DNA from: Paenibacillus peoriae KCTC 3763
Lineage (GTDB): Bacteria; Bacillota; Bacilli; Paenibacillales; Paenibacillaceae
Length of the DNA stretch: 64,000 bases
Reading direction: 5' to 3'
Assembly (NCBI RefSeq): GCF_000236805.1
Contig: NZ_AGFX01000018.1
Location: 372,001 to 436,000 of the forward strand
Shown here piece by piece: positions 8,584 through 16,858 of this stretch. The translations under genes and the position numbers were made by a program. The notes under the pieces are model-generated. The model saw only the letters and a program-made list of their open reading frames with translations. It made no database searches and had not been told where the DNA came from. Position 1 is the stretch's first letter, and every line of letters starts with the position of its first letter.

Positions 8584-9993
8584 GTGCTAATAAATAAAAT
8601 CGCGTTATTCGCCATAATCTTTTCCATGCTATGCGGCTGTATACAATCGAATGAGGACCAAAAAGCGCAAGAGCAGAATGGAAATCATGCTTCTGTCTCT
8701 CAGTCCAAGAAACTTTCTCCAGCAAAAAGGCCCGTAAATTGGTTGTTGTTTGAAGCGGAAAATGGAAATATGCCCATGGAATATCTCGCTGATATGGATG
8801 ATCCTACAGGCAATACCTTTATTGATTTGTACGACATTATAGGTAAATTACATGCAAGTGAAGGTGAAACGTATCCTGAATATGAGTTGTACCTGGCTGG
8901 GTTCTCGGATGATGGCAGGCGTATTGCTTTATTTAGAGAGTCGCAGGATTTGAATTATTTAATCATCAAAATCTTTGATTTATCTACCACTAAGAAAATG
9001 TATGAATTTAAGGTGCTGAATAGGGACTACGCCGTTATGTCTCCTGACTTACGCAAGTGTGTTTACACAGATGATGCTGCCTTTTTTTATTATATGAACC
9101 AGGGACAGAAAGCTAAAGCATTAGGGCAATTAAATGATGGTCACTATCTCGATCTTCCAGTGTTTTCGCCTGACAGTAACCAATTTGCCCTTGTAAATAG
9201 TAACCATAATGTATTGATATATGACTTGTCCAAAAACAAGCTAATCCAACAAATCAAGCTAGGATTAGAAGGAATACAGATCGAACAGTGGCTTTATAAC
9301 GATCAATTGGTTCTCTCTTCCTACGAGAGGGATAAGACATATATGTTGGATATTAGGACTGGGGAGAAGAAGTTACTAATGAAAGCCACAGAATCTCCTG
9401 TTATAACTTCAGATAACCACAGGGTTGCTTATTTGAACTCGAAGGGTGAAATGCAACAACGAGACATCCAAACAGGTCTGCCTATAAAATACTCCAATGT
9501 ATTCCACAGGATAGGCTATAACGTGTCCCCTACACAATGGGTACAGACAACAACGGATTTAATGAAATATCGAAAAAACATCACGGCACAGAAAATTATT
9601 GCTTCATCTACACTTTCAGACCAAGCAGGGAACTCTTATACTGCCGGGAACATCATGGATGGAGATGCAAGCACAGCTTGGTGCGAAGGAGTTAAGGGAG
9701 ACGGAATTGGGGAGTGGATCAAAATTGATTTCGGCTCTATGCAAGAACTGAAGGGGTTTGAGCTTATTAATGGTTTAGCTAAGTCATCTAATGCTTTCCA
9801 AGTAAATAATAGAGTTAAACGAATGAAACTGGAGTTTTCAAATGGACAGACTTTGACGATAGATAATGATTTTATAAGCAACCAATTTCTTGATAACCCT
9901 ATTCATACTTCATTCGTGAAAATAACGATTGAGGCAGTAGAGCGAGGAATCAAATATCACGATACCTGTATGTCGGAGATACGATTCTTCTAG
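8584..9993 (+). CDS. Paralogous beta-propeller lipoprotein with glycan-binding-like domain
   Basis: This 469-residue protein has the same plan as its upstream neighbour: signal peptide ending LCGC (Cys19), a conserved DDPTGNTFIDLYDII segment, propeller-like repeats (MSPDLRKCVYT, FSPDSNQFALV), and a C-terminal domain with IIASSTLSDQ, STAWCEGVKGDGIGEW and IKIDFGS. Shared segments between the two show gene duplication, while overall divergence suggests separate partners. The start is GTG at 8584, with an AGGAAA about 15 bases upstream, so initiation may be weak. It precedes the glucosaminidase gene by 24 bases. A role in protection or in wall-surface binding is inferred. Confidence 0.7.
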   Translation: MLINKIALFAIIFSMLCGCIQSNEDQKAQEQNGNHASVSQSKKLSPAKRPVNWLLFEAENGNMPMEYLADMDDPTGNTFIDLYDIIGKLHASEGETYPEYELYLAGFSDDGRRIALFRESQDLNYLIIKIFDLSTTKKMYEFKVLNRDYAVMSPDLRKCVYTDDAAFFYYMNQGQKAKALGQLNDGHYLDLPVFSPDSNQFALVNSNHNVLIYDLSKNKLIQQIKLGLEGIQIEQWLYNDQLVLSSYERDKTYMLDIRTGEKKLLMKATESPVITSDNHRVAYLNSKGEMQQRDIQTGLPIKYSNVFHRIGYNVSPTQWVQTTTDLMKYRKNITAQKIIASSTLSDQAGNSYTAGNIMDGDASTAWCEGVKGDGIGEWIKIDFGSMQELKGFELINGLAKSSNAFQVNNRVKRMKLEFSNGQTLTIDNDFISNQFLDNPIHTSFVKITIEAVERGIKYHDTCMSEIRFF

Positions 9994-10017
9994 CATTCCT
10001 AACAAAGGAGAAGGCAT

Positions 10018-11391
10018 ATGAAGTGGAAAGAGCCAACGTTTGGTGCAACCCCTATGTTGAAAGCTTTAACAACCGCTAATGCGCACAGGAAAGCAAAGGC
10101 TTTTGATCTGGCGGCAGAACAGAGGAAACAAAAACTGAATTATCCCGACTGGGCCCAAACCTGGATGCGTAAATACAAAGAGGACTGGTACATCGCTCAA
10201 GCGAGTGGAGACGAGGTCGGTATGCGTAAAGCGCAAAAGCTGGCAGAGGGACTTCGAAGCAAGCTCCGCGAAATGGCGACATTCCCCAAGTCGGCCCAAG
10301 AGCAGATGCAAAAAGAAACCGTCCGCTGGATGACCGCTGAAGCAAGCGGAAATATCAAGCAAAAGCTGGCTGCTGAGGAAGCGGGACGAGCTATACGAGA
10401 GAAGTTGGGTCTGATCGATACGAGTACTAAAGCACCACCAGAAGAACCAGTTACCAACGAACCGAAGGATGATTATAAACCTGAACAAGCACCTCCTGAT
10501 AAGTCAGGAAATGATAGCTTTGAAGCTGAGCTTGCTAAATTCCCGGAATCATACAGACCAGCGCTATTGAAATTACACAAGCAACATCCTTCTTGGCGTT
10601 TTATAGCGGAAGAAACTAATGTAGATTTTAATAGTTTTCTCAAGGCAGAAATGAAAAATGGACTGGTGTGTACCTCAGTAGACAAATATGGATACAAACC
10701 GTCTTGGAAAGACCCTAAGTTCAAATATGATAGAGGATATAATGCTGCTTCTCCTAAGGCAGTTTCATACTTTTTAGATCCGCGTAATTTTCTGACTGAG
10801 TCTCGTGTATTCCAATTTTTATCAGGAAAGTATGATAAGAACACCCAAAATAAAGAGGCAGTTAATAAAGTGCTAAGCAAAAGTTTGGCTAATAAAGGAG
10901 ATGTATTTCTAAAGGCAGGAGGCAATGAAGCGAGTGCAGTATTTTTAGCGGCAAAAGCCATGGTTGAATCGGGAGGTGGGACTTCTACTTTAGGCAAGGG
11001 AAAGGTCAACGGATATAGCGGATGGTACAATATGTATGGCATTGGCGCAAACGATGGGAGTGCACTCACAAATGGTGCAAAAAAGGCTAAGTCAGAGAAC
11101 TGGAATTCTGTCGACAGTGCAATAATCGGCGGAGGTAAATGGATTTATAGAAATTATATTAAAACAGGGCAAGATACGCTTTATAGCTTAAAGTGGAATG
11201 TAAATTCCTTTAGGAACAATGGAACTGTTAGTAAGCAATATGCTACGAATATTATGGATGCTTATGTAAAGTCGGATCGTTTTTCCAAGGGTCTTAAAAC
11301 CGTAGATGCACCTCTTACTTTTAGAATACCCGTTTATAAGAATATGCCTGCAACGGCTTGCCCTGAACCTACACAGGCTGCATCAAAGTAA
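10018..11391 (+). CDS. GH73 endo-beta-N-acetylglucosaminidase without signal peptide (candidate spike-delivered toxin)
   Basis: The 457-residue product ends in a LytD/Atl-type glucosaminidase domain: HPSWRFIAEETNVDFNSFL near 200, YFLDPRNFLTE, AAKAMVESGGGTSTLGKG with the likely catalytic Glu317, then YNMYGIGANDGSAL. Such enzymes cut the glycan strands of peptidoglycan. It has no signal peptide, unusual for a wall hydrolase. Residues 41-130 carry two copies of the helical module found in the spike at 4221 (YPDWAQ...YKEDWYIAQASGD; FPKSAQ...VRWMTAEASG). This shared module suggests that it is loaded on, or exported with, the same apparatus. AAAGGAGAAGG precedes the ATG. Two lipoprotein genes follow. 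Confidence 0.8.
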   Translation: MKWKEPTFGATPMLKALTTANAHRKAKAFDLAAEQRKQKLNYPDWAQTWMRKYKEDWYIAQASGDEVGMRKAQKLAEGLRSKLREMATFPKSAQEQMQKETVRWMTAEASGNIKQKLAAEEAGRAIREKLGLIDTSTKAPPEEPVTNEPKDDYKPEQAPPDKSGNDSFEAELAKFPESYRPALLKLHKQHPSWRFIAEETNVDFNSFLKAEMKNGLVCTSVDKYGYKPSWKDPKFKYDRGYNAASPKAVSYFLDPRNFLTESRVFQFLSGKYDKNTQNKEAVNKVLSKSLANKGDVFLKAGGNEASAVFLAAKAMVESGGGTSTLGKGKVNGYSGWYNMYGIGANDGSALTNGAKKAKSENWNSVDSAIIGGGKWIYRNYIKTGQDTLYSLKWNVNSFRNNGTVSKQYATNIMDAYVKSDRFSKGLKTVDAPLTFRIPVYKNMPATACPEPTQAASK

Positions 11392-11432
11392 TCAAGTTAT
11401 TATAAAATAGGCATTTTGAAAGAAGGGAAAGC

Positions 11433-12491
11433 GTGACTAATAAGAAGTTATTTGTACTTGTTTTAGCTGTTTTAATTTTTAGTGGTTGTGGTGTGAATAA
11501 AGAGGCCGAGGTAAAAAGTATCACTCCTAAATCGTCTACACCAACTATTGTTAGTCCTGAGAAAGTGAAAGATTCTGCAAAACACACTGTGCAAGATTCT
11601 AACACATTAGATCAGTTTATAAAAAAAATCCAACCCCAAAATGAGCAGCTTCAAAAAGTATTAAAAGAAGATTTGGACCGTGATGGAAAGCCGGAATACG
11701 TGCTTGCTTTTGGATTAGAAAAAGAGGAGATTTACAACATATTTGTAGTTCGGGAGGAGGATGATGGCTATCACATCATTGATAAACTAGAGGATCCCGT
11801 TATAGTTGTGCACCTAAATACTGATGTGAAAATCATGAAGCTGGATCAAACGGATCAAAAGTTTATCGTTGTATACTCTATAGGCGATGGAGGTGCTTAC
11901 TCAGAGGGATTCTCCATATATGCTTTGGAAAATAATCATATTAAAAGTATAAATTCGGATTTTCCTAATGCCACAGGGCAAGGGATTCGGACGTTAAAAG
12001 ATACTGATCATGACGGTGTTTTTGAAAGTGTCGATTATTACGAGTTTAGCGACACTCAGGAGCATACCATCGTAGTCTCTCAAAAATATGATGGAACAGG
12101 ACCTGAAAAAATGGAGCTTTTATATAAAAATAAAAGTAAAAAGTTTGTGTATCCAAGCGACCCTAAGGCCGTGATACTGAATTACCTAGAAGATGATTAT
12201 CTCATGAAATGGTTTGGATTACCTTTCCCTGAAATGGACCAGCTCATCGATCCGGCAGCAAGGCAAACGTATGATTTTGAGGATGCCGTCGATTTTTCCG
12301 GTTTAGCATATTTATCTTACCCGGTTTTGGAACTGAGTTTTAATGAGGTTAGCAGCGATGATAACCGAAAAGTATATTCGGTAAAAGATAATTCAGAAGA
12401 AGAAAGGGCGAAAAAAGAAATTACGTTTACATTAGAAAAGCAGTCGGGCAAGTGGAGGATTATGAGCATAGAGATAAACGATAAATTATAG
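11433..12491 (+). CDS. Lipoprotein with calcium-loop-like repeats (candidate immunity protein)
   Basis: The 352-residue product has a lipoprotein signal with FSGC (Cys19), then a Ser/Thr/Lys-rich tether and acidic loops DLDRDGKPEYVLAFG and DTDHDGVFESVDYYEF, which resemble calcium-binding DxDxDG loops of FG-GAP or VCBS-type repeats. The C-terminal part (KEITFTLEKQSGKWRIMSIEI) looks like a small beta-rich domain. The start is GTG at 11433 behind AAGAAGGGAAAGC. It follows the glucosaminidase gene by 41 bases on the same strand. No enzyme motif is seen. Outer-membrane-face anchoring next to a wall-hydrolase gene suggests an immunity role, which is inference. Confidence 0.6.
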   Translation: MTNKKLFVLVLAVLIFSGCGVNKEAEVKSITPKSSTPTIVSPEKVKDSAKHTVQDSNTLDQFIKKIQPQNEQLQKVLKEDLDRDGKPEYVLAFGLEKEEIYNIFVVREEDDGYHIIDKLEDPVIVVHLNTDVKIMKLDQTDQKFIVVYSIGDGGAYSEGFSIYALENNHIKSINSDFPNATGQGIRTLKDTDHDGVFESVDYYEFSDTQEHTIVVSQKYDGTGPEKMELLYKNKSKKFVYPSDPKAVILNYLEDDYLMKWFGLPFPEMDQLIDPAARQTYDFEDAVDFSGLAYLSYPVLELSFNEVSSDDNRKVYSVKDNSEEERAKKEITFTLEKQSGKWRIMSIEINDKL

Positions 12492-12508
12492 AGAGCGTGA
12501 AATGCAGC

Positions 12509-14533
12509 ATGAATCACTTAAAGGACAGTCGTATATGGTGTGTCCTGTTACTACTAATTTCCTGTGTAGTAATGAACGGATGTACAAAAGAGAATGATTC
12601 TTCAATAACAAAAACAAATCATGCGCTTTCTCTCCAAAATGATGCTAAAACGATTTCCTATTCGAAAAAGTTGGATGCGTTAGTACAAAAACTTCATTTA
12701 ACCAACGATGAGAATGTGGAATCTGATGTCAGACAAAAAAAGATTGAGGAGTTCACACAGGAACTTAATTTGTTGTTAAACGAACCAGAAAGTGTAGAGA
12801 TGAAGGATGGAGAACTAGTAGAAAAATTTGATAACAATCTCACTATCTTAACAAAATTGTTTCAGATAAAAAGTGGGCAGCTAAATGTTAGAGTTATGAA
12901 TTATAGAGCACCCACTACGGTGACAGGTACAATCGGAGGGAAATACACATTTATTCAGTGGTGGAGTACGAAGGAACTTGTGCATGCCCAGATGCTTGAG
13001 AATGACGGGCCAGAATTAACTACAGATTTTATCGTTCGGGATTCAGAGCACGGAATACAGTTGTCGTTAGGGGGACATGTCTCCATTTATCATCCAAACC
13101 CCGTATTTGTTGATTTGTGGGAATTGTCTGGGCAAAAGTGGGCGCAGAAAAGTATAGATGTAGGTAAGATGAAGCTCCCGGATGCGTGGGAACTGAACAA
13201 GGATGTGGATGAGCTTATTTTAGAAAATCGGCAACATGAAAGCATGAGTATCGAGGTTTTAGACCACGGCGATGGTTTCTTAATAAACAGTGATGAATCT
13301 GAACAGAACATTATCATTGAGTTCTCCAAAAGCGGAGAAGTCCGTATAGATTCTGAACATAGCCTCACCTCAGATACTCATAGTGAGCAGCAAAGCTATG
13401 AACTCATTCAAGAAAAATATTCGGAAAACGGAATCGTTATTAAGTATCCTCAAATTACGAAGCTTGAGGATGCTGAAAAGCAGAAGTCTTTAAACCAATT
13501 GCTTAAGAACGAAGCTTTAAAAAGATTACACGAATACGGCTATTCTGATTCTGGAGCTCATCTCGAAATTGATTATGAGATTAAACGGCAAAGTGAACGG
13601 TTCTTGAGTATTGAATACACGGGTATTCGTTATGTGAAGAAGGCAGCCTATCCTAATCATATTTTCTATACAACTAACCTGGATATGAAGCAGGCTTCAA
13701 AATTAAGATTGAGTGATCTCATAAAGATCGAAAAACCTTTTATTGAGCTTTTAAAAAGCGGAAAATTCACAGCTGTAGAGCCAGCACAAAAAGGTTTAAT
13801 CGGTAATTTTACTCAAGATAAGTTAAATCAATCGTTAACAGACGCAGATGTACTGGAAGGTTCAGCCGAGGAGTCAGAATCAGATACGTTTAGCTATCTC
13901 ACAAGCGATTCACTGGGAATTAGTATTCCTGTGGTTCATGCAGCAGGGGACCACGCAGAGTATGAAATTCGCCTTCAACAGATTCCGGATGACATGAAGC
14001 AAAATAAGGAATTATGGAAAGAACTAAGTCCTGTTGTTGATCAGTCTGCTTCCGTTGTTAACGGAGGGAAATTGGATACCAATCAATATGAAATTGAAGA
14101 GTCACAGTCTTTTCGAACCACTTTCGAAGGCTTTGGGAAAGTACGGTTTGTATCCACATATGGATATACGGAAGGTTTTCGTAAATACTTTTTCTTTCTA
14201 CTAGATAATAAAGGACATATTGTATATCCGTTCCCTGAGTTCTACGGGAACCATGGGTGGGTTGCATTTTATGGAGGCGTAAAAGCGGTAGCTTTCAAGG
14301 ATGTAAATAACGATGGTTTGAAAGATGTTATCATCATCGCCAATGTGGATAACGGGATTGGAGGGCCTGATAGAACTGAGCCTTTCCCTATGGCAGGCAT
14401 ATATTTTCAGAGAAAAAATAAAACCTTTACCATACTCCCTGCACTGGATCAGGCCCTCAATGATAAGGGACATAACCAAACCATCAAGGATGTCATTCAA
14501 TACGTAAGCAAACAACGGATAAACGTAAACTAA
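12509..14533 (+). CDS. Large lipoprotein with DUF4163/DUF3298-like region (candidate immunity protein)
   Basis: The product has a signal peptide with VVMNGC as lipobox. The middle (YSENGIVIKYPQI through HLEIDYEIKR and FLSIEYTGIRYV) resembles the DUF4163/DUF3298 pair found in PdaC and RsiV, which bind wall glycans or lysozyme. Near the end FKDVNNDGLKDVIIIANVDN is a calcium-loop-like repeat as in the preceding protein. The RsiV comparison matters: that domain is an anti-lysozyme sensor, so a glucosaminidase inhibitor is a plausible role here. Neither start has a good ribosome site; I chose ATG 12509, with GTG 12497 as the alternative. It is 5-17 bases from the preceding gene, so they are coupled. 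Confidence 0.6.
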   Translation: MNHLKDSRIWCVLLLLISCVVMNGCTKENDSSITKTNHALSLQNDAKTISYSKKLDALVQKLHLTNDENVESDVRQKKIEEFTQELNLLLNEPESVEMKDGELVEKFDNNLTILTKLFQIKSGQLNVRVMNYRAPTTVTGTIGGKYTFIQWWSTKELVHAQMLENDGPELTTDFIVRDSEHGIQLSLGGHVSIYHPNPVFVDLWELSGQKWAQKSIDVGKMKLPDAWELNKDVDELILENRQHESMSIEVLDHGDGFLINSDESEQNIIIEFSKSGEVRIDSEHSLTSDTHSEQQSYELIQEKYSENGIVIKYPQITKLEDAEKQKSLNQLLKNEALKRLHEYGYSDSGAHLEIDYEIKRQSERFLSIEYTGIRYVKKAAYPNHIFYTTNLDMKQASKLRLSDLIKIEKPFIELLKSGKFTAVEPAQKGLIGNFTQDKLNQSLTDADVLEGSAEESESDTFSYLTSDSLGISIPVVHAAGDHAEYEIRLQQIPDDMKQNKELWKELSPVVDQSASVVNGGKLDTNQYEIEESQSFRTTFEGFGKVRFVSTYGYTEGFRKYFFFLLDNKGHIVYPFPEFYGNHGWVAFYGGVKAVAFKDVNNDGLKDVIIIANVDNGIGGPDRTEPFPMAGIYFQRKNKTFTILPALDQALNDKGHNQTIKDVIQYVSKQRINVN

Positions 14534-14553
14534 CCGACCAAAGGAGCAGAAAC

Positions 14554-15948
14554 ATGGGATATCCAATCATCAAGCATAACGGAGCTGTTCTATCTCTTCA
14601 AAATCCGAAGGTTAAAGTTGTACAGAAAATGAATGAGCATGTGAAGGTCTTTTTGACGGGCGTGTTAAACGGTACACAAATGGAAGAGTACACAGCTCAT
14701 ATGGATGCAGGAGCCAAGCTGGTTATTTCTTATGTGAATGATGATCATAAACAGATTGTGTTGTTCAGGGGATTAACCACGCAGATCCGAATCAAGCTGG
14801 TGTCCAATGTAGCTCATTTGGTCGCTGAAGCTGTGTCCTATACAAGCCAGTTGGATGAAGTGCCTCACCGACAATCCTTTCAAAATGTAAAGATGAAGCT
14901 GCAGGCATTGCTGGAGCATGTGCTCAAATCATATCCTAAAGCTAATTGTACGAGCCAATTAAAGGATCAGCTTTTACAGGAATTTACGATGCAATTCGAT
15001 GAGACGGACTGGTCGTTTCTGAAACGTATAGCGTCTCGGCTTGGCTGGGGATTGATACCTGATCCGATAGGAGAAAAACCTCAGTTTTATTTTGGGTTGC
15101 CTGACGGTATCACGAAAGGTGAGCTAAAACAGTATAACTACTCCATGACCAGAAAGACCAAACCAGGGGCAAGCAAGGACGAGGATCTTTTGTATTATAA
15201 AGTGCAAACAACAGGGGCCAAAGATGTCCTGCTACAAATCGGGGCTGAGGTTAAATTCAAAGGGAAAAACTTGTGCGTTTTGCAGTCTGTTGCGTTTATA
15301 CGGCACAATACCTTGTGGCATGAATATGTGCTAACGACAGCCGATGGAATGAAGCAGGAATTGATTTTAAATGAGAACATTCGCGGCATCTCATTGAAGT
15401 CCAAGGTCATTGGAATTGAGCAGGATCATGTGAAGGTTTTCTTTTATGAAATGGATAAGGTAAAGCCAAACGTCAAGGAAACCTACGCTTTTCCAACGGC
15501 TACATTTTATACATCAGAAGGGAATACAGGATGGTACTGCATGCCGGAGCTGTTTGACTTTGTAGATATCTACTTTCCCACCACTAAAGAAAAAGACGCC
15601 ATTGTAACCCACTCGATCCGTAAGAGATCCAAAGGGGGCGACTTTATTAAGGACCCGTCAACGAAAATATTTATGACCAAGTACCGCAAAGCGATTATAT
15701 TTGAGAAAAATGAAATTTTAATCACCGGGAATGACGATGAAGTGGTGATTCGACTGCTGGATGACCATGGGATCGAACTGCGGAGCAAGAAAGATATCCG
15801 TGTAAAAGCCGACGGGAATCTGGTGTTCAATGCGGGTAACACAATACAAGTCACAGCAAAAGATGCCATCGGTTTAAAATGTAAAACGAGTCTGGTAGAA
15901 ATGGATGGTAACATCAAAATGACTGGAGAAAAGATAAAGACGCAATAA
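14554..15948 (+). CDS. Second VgrG/gp27-gp5-like spike protein, without cargo domain
   Basis: The 464-residue product parallels residues 1-460 of the spike at 4221. FDETDWSFLKRIASRLGWGL (near 147) matches YRETDWEFLKRMASHLQTGL, and TGWYCMPELFDFVDIYFP (near 325) matches GWHCMPELGDHVHLYFP. Both then show SIRKR/SLRKR and a needle-like end (KAIIFEKNEI...VVIRLLDDHGIEL). It stops where the other protein enters its helical module, so it is a bare spike. It could form a mixed trimer with the fused spike or carry separate cargo. AAAGGAG precedes the ATG. Pairwise divergence is large, so this is not a recent duplicate. Confidence 0.8.
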   Translation: MGYPIIKHNGAVLSLQNPKVKVVQKMNEHVKVFLTGVLNGTQMEEYTAHMDAGAKLVISYVNDDHKQIVLFRGLTTQIRIKLVSNVAHLVAEAVSYTSQLDEVPHRQSFQNVKMKLQALLEHVLKSYPKANCTSQLKDQLLQEFTMQFDETDWSFLKRIASRLGWGLIPDPIGEKPQFYFGLPDGITKGELKQYNYSMTRKTKPGASKDEDLLYYKVQTTGAKDVLLQIGAEVKFKGKNLCVLQSVAFIRHNTLWHEYVLTTADGMKQELILNENIRGISLKSKVIGIEQDHVKVFFYEMDKVKPNVKETYAFPTATFYTSEGNTGWYCMPELFDFVDIYFPTTKEKDAIVTHSIRKRSKGGDFIKDPSTKIFMTKYRKAIIFEKNEILITGNDDEVVIRLLDDHGIELRSKKDIRVKADGNLVFNAGNTIQVTAKDAIGLKCKTSLVEMDGNIKMTGEKIKTQ

Positions 15949-15976
15949 TTAAATCCATCATGAGAGGTAAATAGTC

Positions 15977-16126
15977 ATGGCTAAAGTAACTACTGGAGCA
16001 ATCGTGAATGAGCAACCGCCAACCCAGGAAGATATGATTCAAGAATGGAAACGTAAAATAAGCAGAGGCGAATATCCTTTTATTCATGTAGTAAATCAGG
16101 ATAGTACCAAAAGTGAAGAACGGTAA
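15977..16126 (+). CDS. 49-residue hypothetical protein ending the spike operon
   Basis: A short ORF (MAKVTTGAIVNEQPPTQEDM... ending STKSEER) starts 28 bases after the second spike gene, with GAGAGGTAA as ribosome site, and a terminator follows at 16150. It is hydrophilic, with no signal peptide. Its position at the operon end and its good ribosome site support translation. The function is unknown; a small adaptor for the spike is one possibility. Confidence 0.5.
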   Translation: MAKVTTGAIVNEQPPTQEDMIQEWKRKISRGEYPFIHVVNQDSTKSEER

Positions 16127-16149
16127 ATGTGTCTTGTGACGACTGGAAG

Positions 16150-16169
16150 AGGCTCCTCAGGAGCCTTTT
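16150..16169 (+). terminator. Intrinsic terminator closing the spike island
   Basis: AGGCTCC, a TCA loop and GGAGCCT followed by a short T run. It lies between the + strand island and the convergent - strand gene ending at 16183. Confidence 0.8.
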
Positions 16170-16182
16170 CTGCATTCATGAT

Positions 16183-16536
16183 TCAATATTCTGAATACTT
16201 TTTAGGATTCCGGCTGTCAATGAACCAACCTGGTCCGCTTACATCAAGTACTTCTTTCTTTTTATAATCGTAGGCAACAGATATGATTTGGTCTTGGTGT
16301 CCTTTTATATAGCCACGAAGATAAACAGTAGAGTTAACGTAACTGCCAATAAATTCGTTATTTTTGTATATAAATTCTGCATTGTAGTATTTTCTAATAT
16401 AGTCTTGCCCGATAGGTATACCAGCTTGTACGATTTCTTCTTTTTCTACCTTCGATGTGTACTGCATGTAATAAAAAACACCTACAAGGATGGAGAGCGA
16501 GACAAGAATAGTAATCCAAAATTTTTTCTTCTTCAA
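16183..16536 (-). CDS. Small membrane-anchored hypothetical protein (paralogue of the next gene)
   Basis: The 117-residue product starts at TTG 16536 behind AGAAGGAGAAAATTTA. It has an N-terminal membrane anchor (FWITILVSLSILVGVFYYMQ) and an extracytoplasmic domain with GIPIGQDYIRKYYNAEF, YLRGYIKGH and EVLDVSGPGWFID. The last segment is nearly the same as in the protein at 16844-17191, showing they are paralogues. There is no lipobox here, unlike the paralogue. The pair lies divergent from a lipase-toxin module. TslA-type lipases of S. aureus have small lipoprotein immunity proteins encoded nearby, so an immunity role is possible, but it is inferred from position. Confidence 0.6.
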   Translation of the reverse strand: MKKKKFWITILVSLSILVGVFYYMQYTSKVEKEEIVQAGIPIGQDYIRKYYNAEFIYKNNEFIGSYVNSTVYLRGYIKGHQDQIISVAYDYKKKEVLDVSGPGWFIDSRNPKKYSEY

Positions 16537-16843
16537 TAAATTTTCTCCTTCTGGTAAAGTGAACACACGAAAATCTGTCTTTAAAACTGTACAACAATTA
16601 AAGATTATGTTTATCTGTGCAATCTTCTACTAACATACGGTTACAAAGACCTATTCCACAGAAACCACGTACTAAGACCAGATGTGCGATATTCAATGAC
16701 TTTATACTTATTTTTCCTCTCGGCTATATCCCTTGTAAATAGGATGCACTATAATAATACTACTTCTTAATATGGGAGAAATTAGACTTTAATATCCGCA
16801 ATAACCTAATTTAAAAAAAGAATTTTTTTATGAAAAACCCTTC
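16537..16843. other. Intergenic region between two small paralogous genes
   Basis: About 300 AT-rich bases without an ORF worth calling. On the minus strand CCCCTTCTT...AGAAGGG followed by TTTTTC (about 16858-16834) forms a likely terminator that overlaps the end of the gene at 16844. The remainder should hold the promoter of the gene ending at 16183, but no clear -35/-10 pair was identified. Confidence 0.4.
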
Positions 16844-16858
16844 TCAGGAAGAAGGGGT
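16834..16858 (-). terminator. Likely terminator of the small lipoprotein gene
   Basis: Minus-strand stem CCCTTCTT / AGAAGGG with a T run after it; the stem includes the last codons of the gene at 16844-17191. Confidence 0.55.

Noticed and set aside
2687-16126. Complete contractile injection system or prophage
   Set aside because: Frames were read for sheath, tube, baseplate, tape-measure and AAA ATPase genes; none is present, only spike, tip, toxins and lipoproteins.
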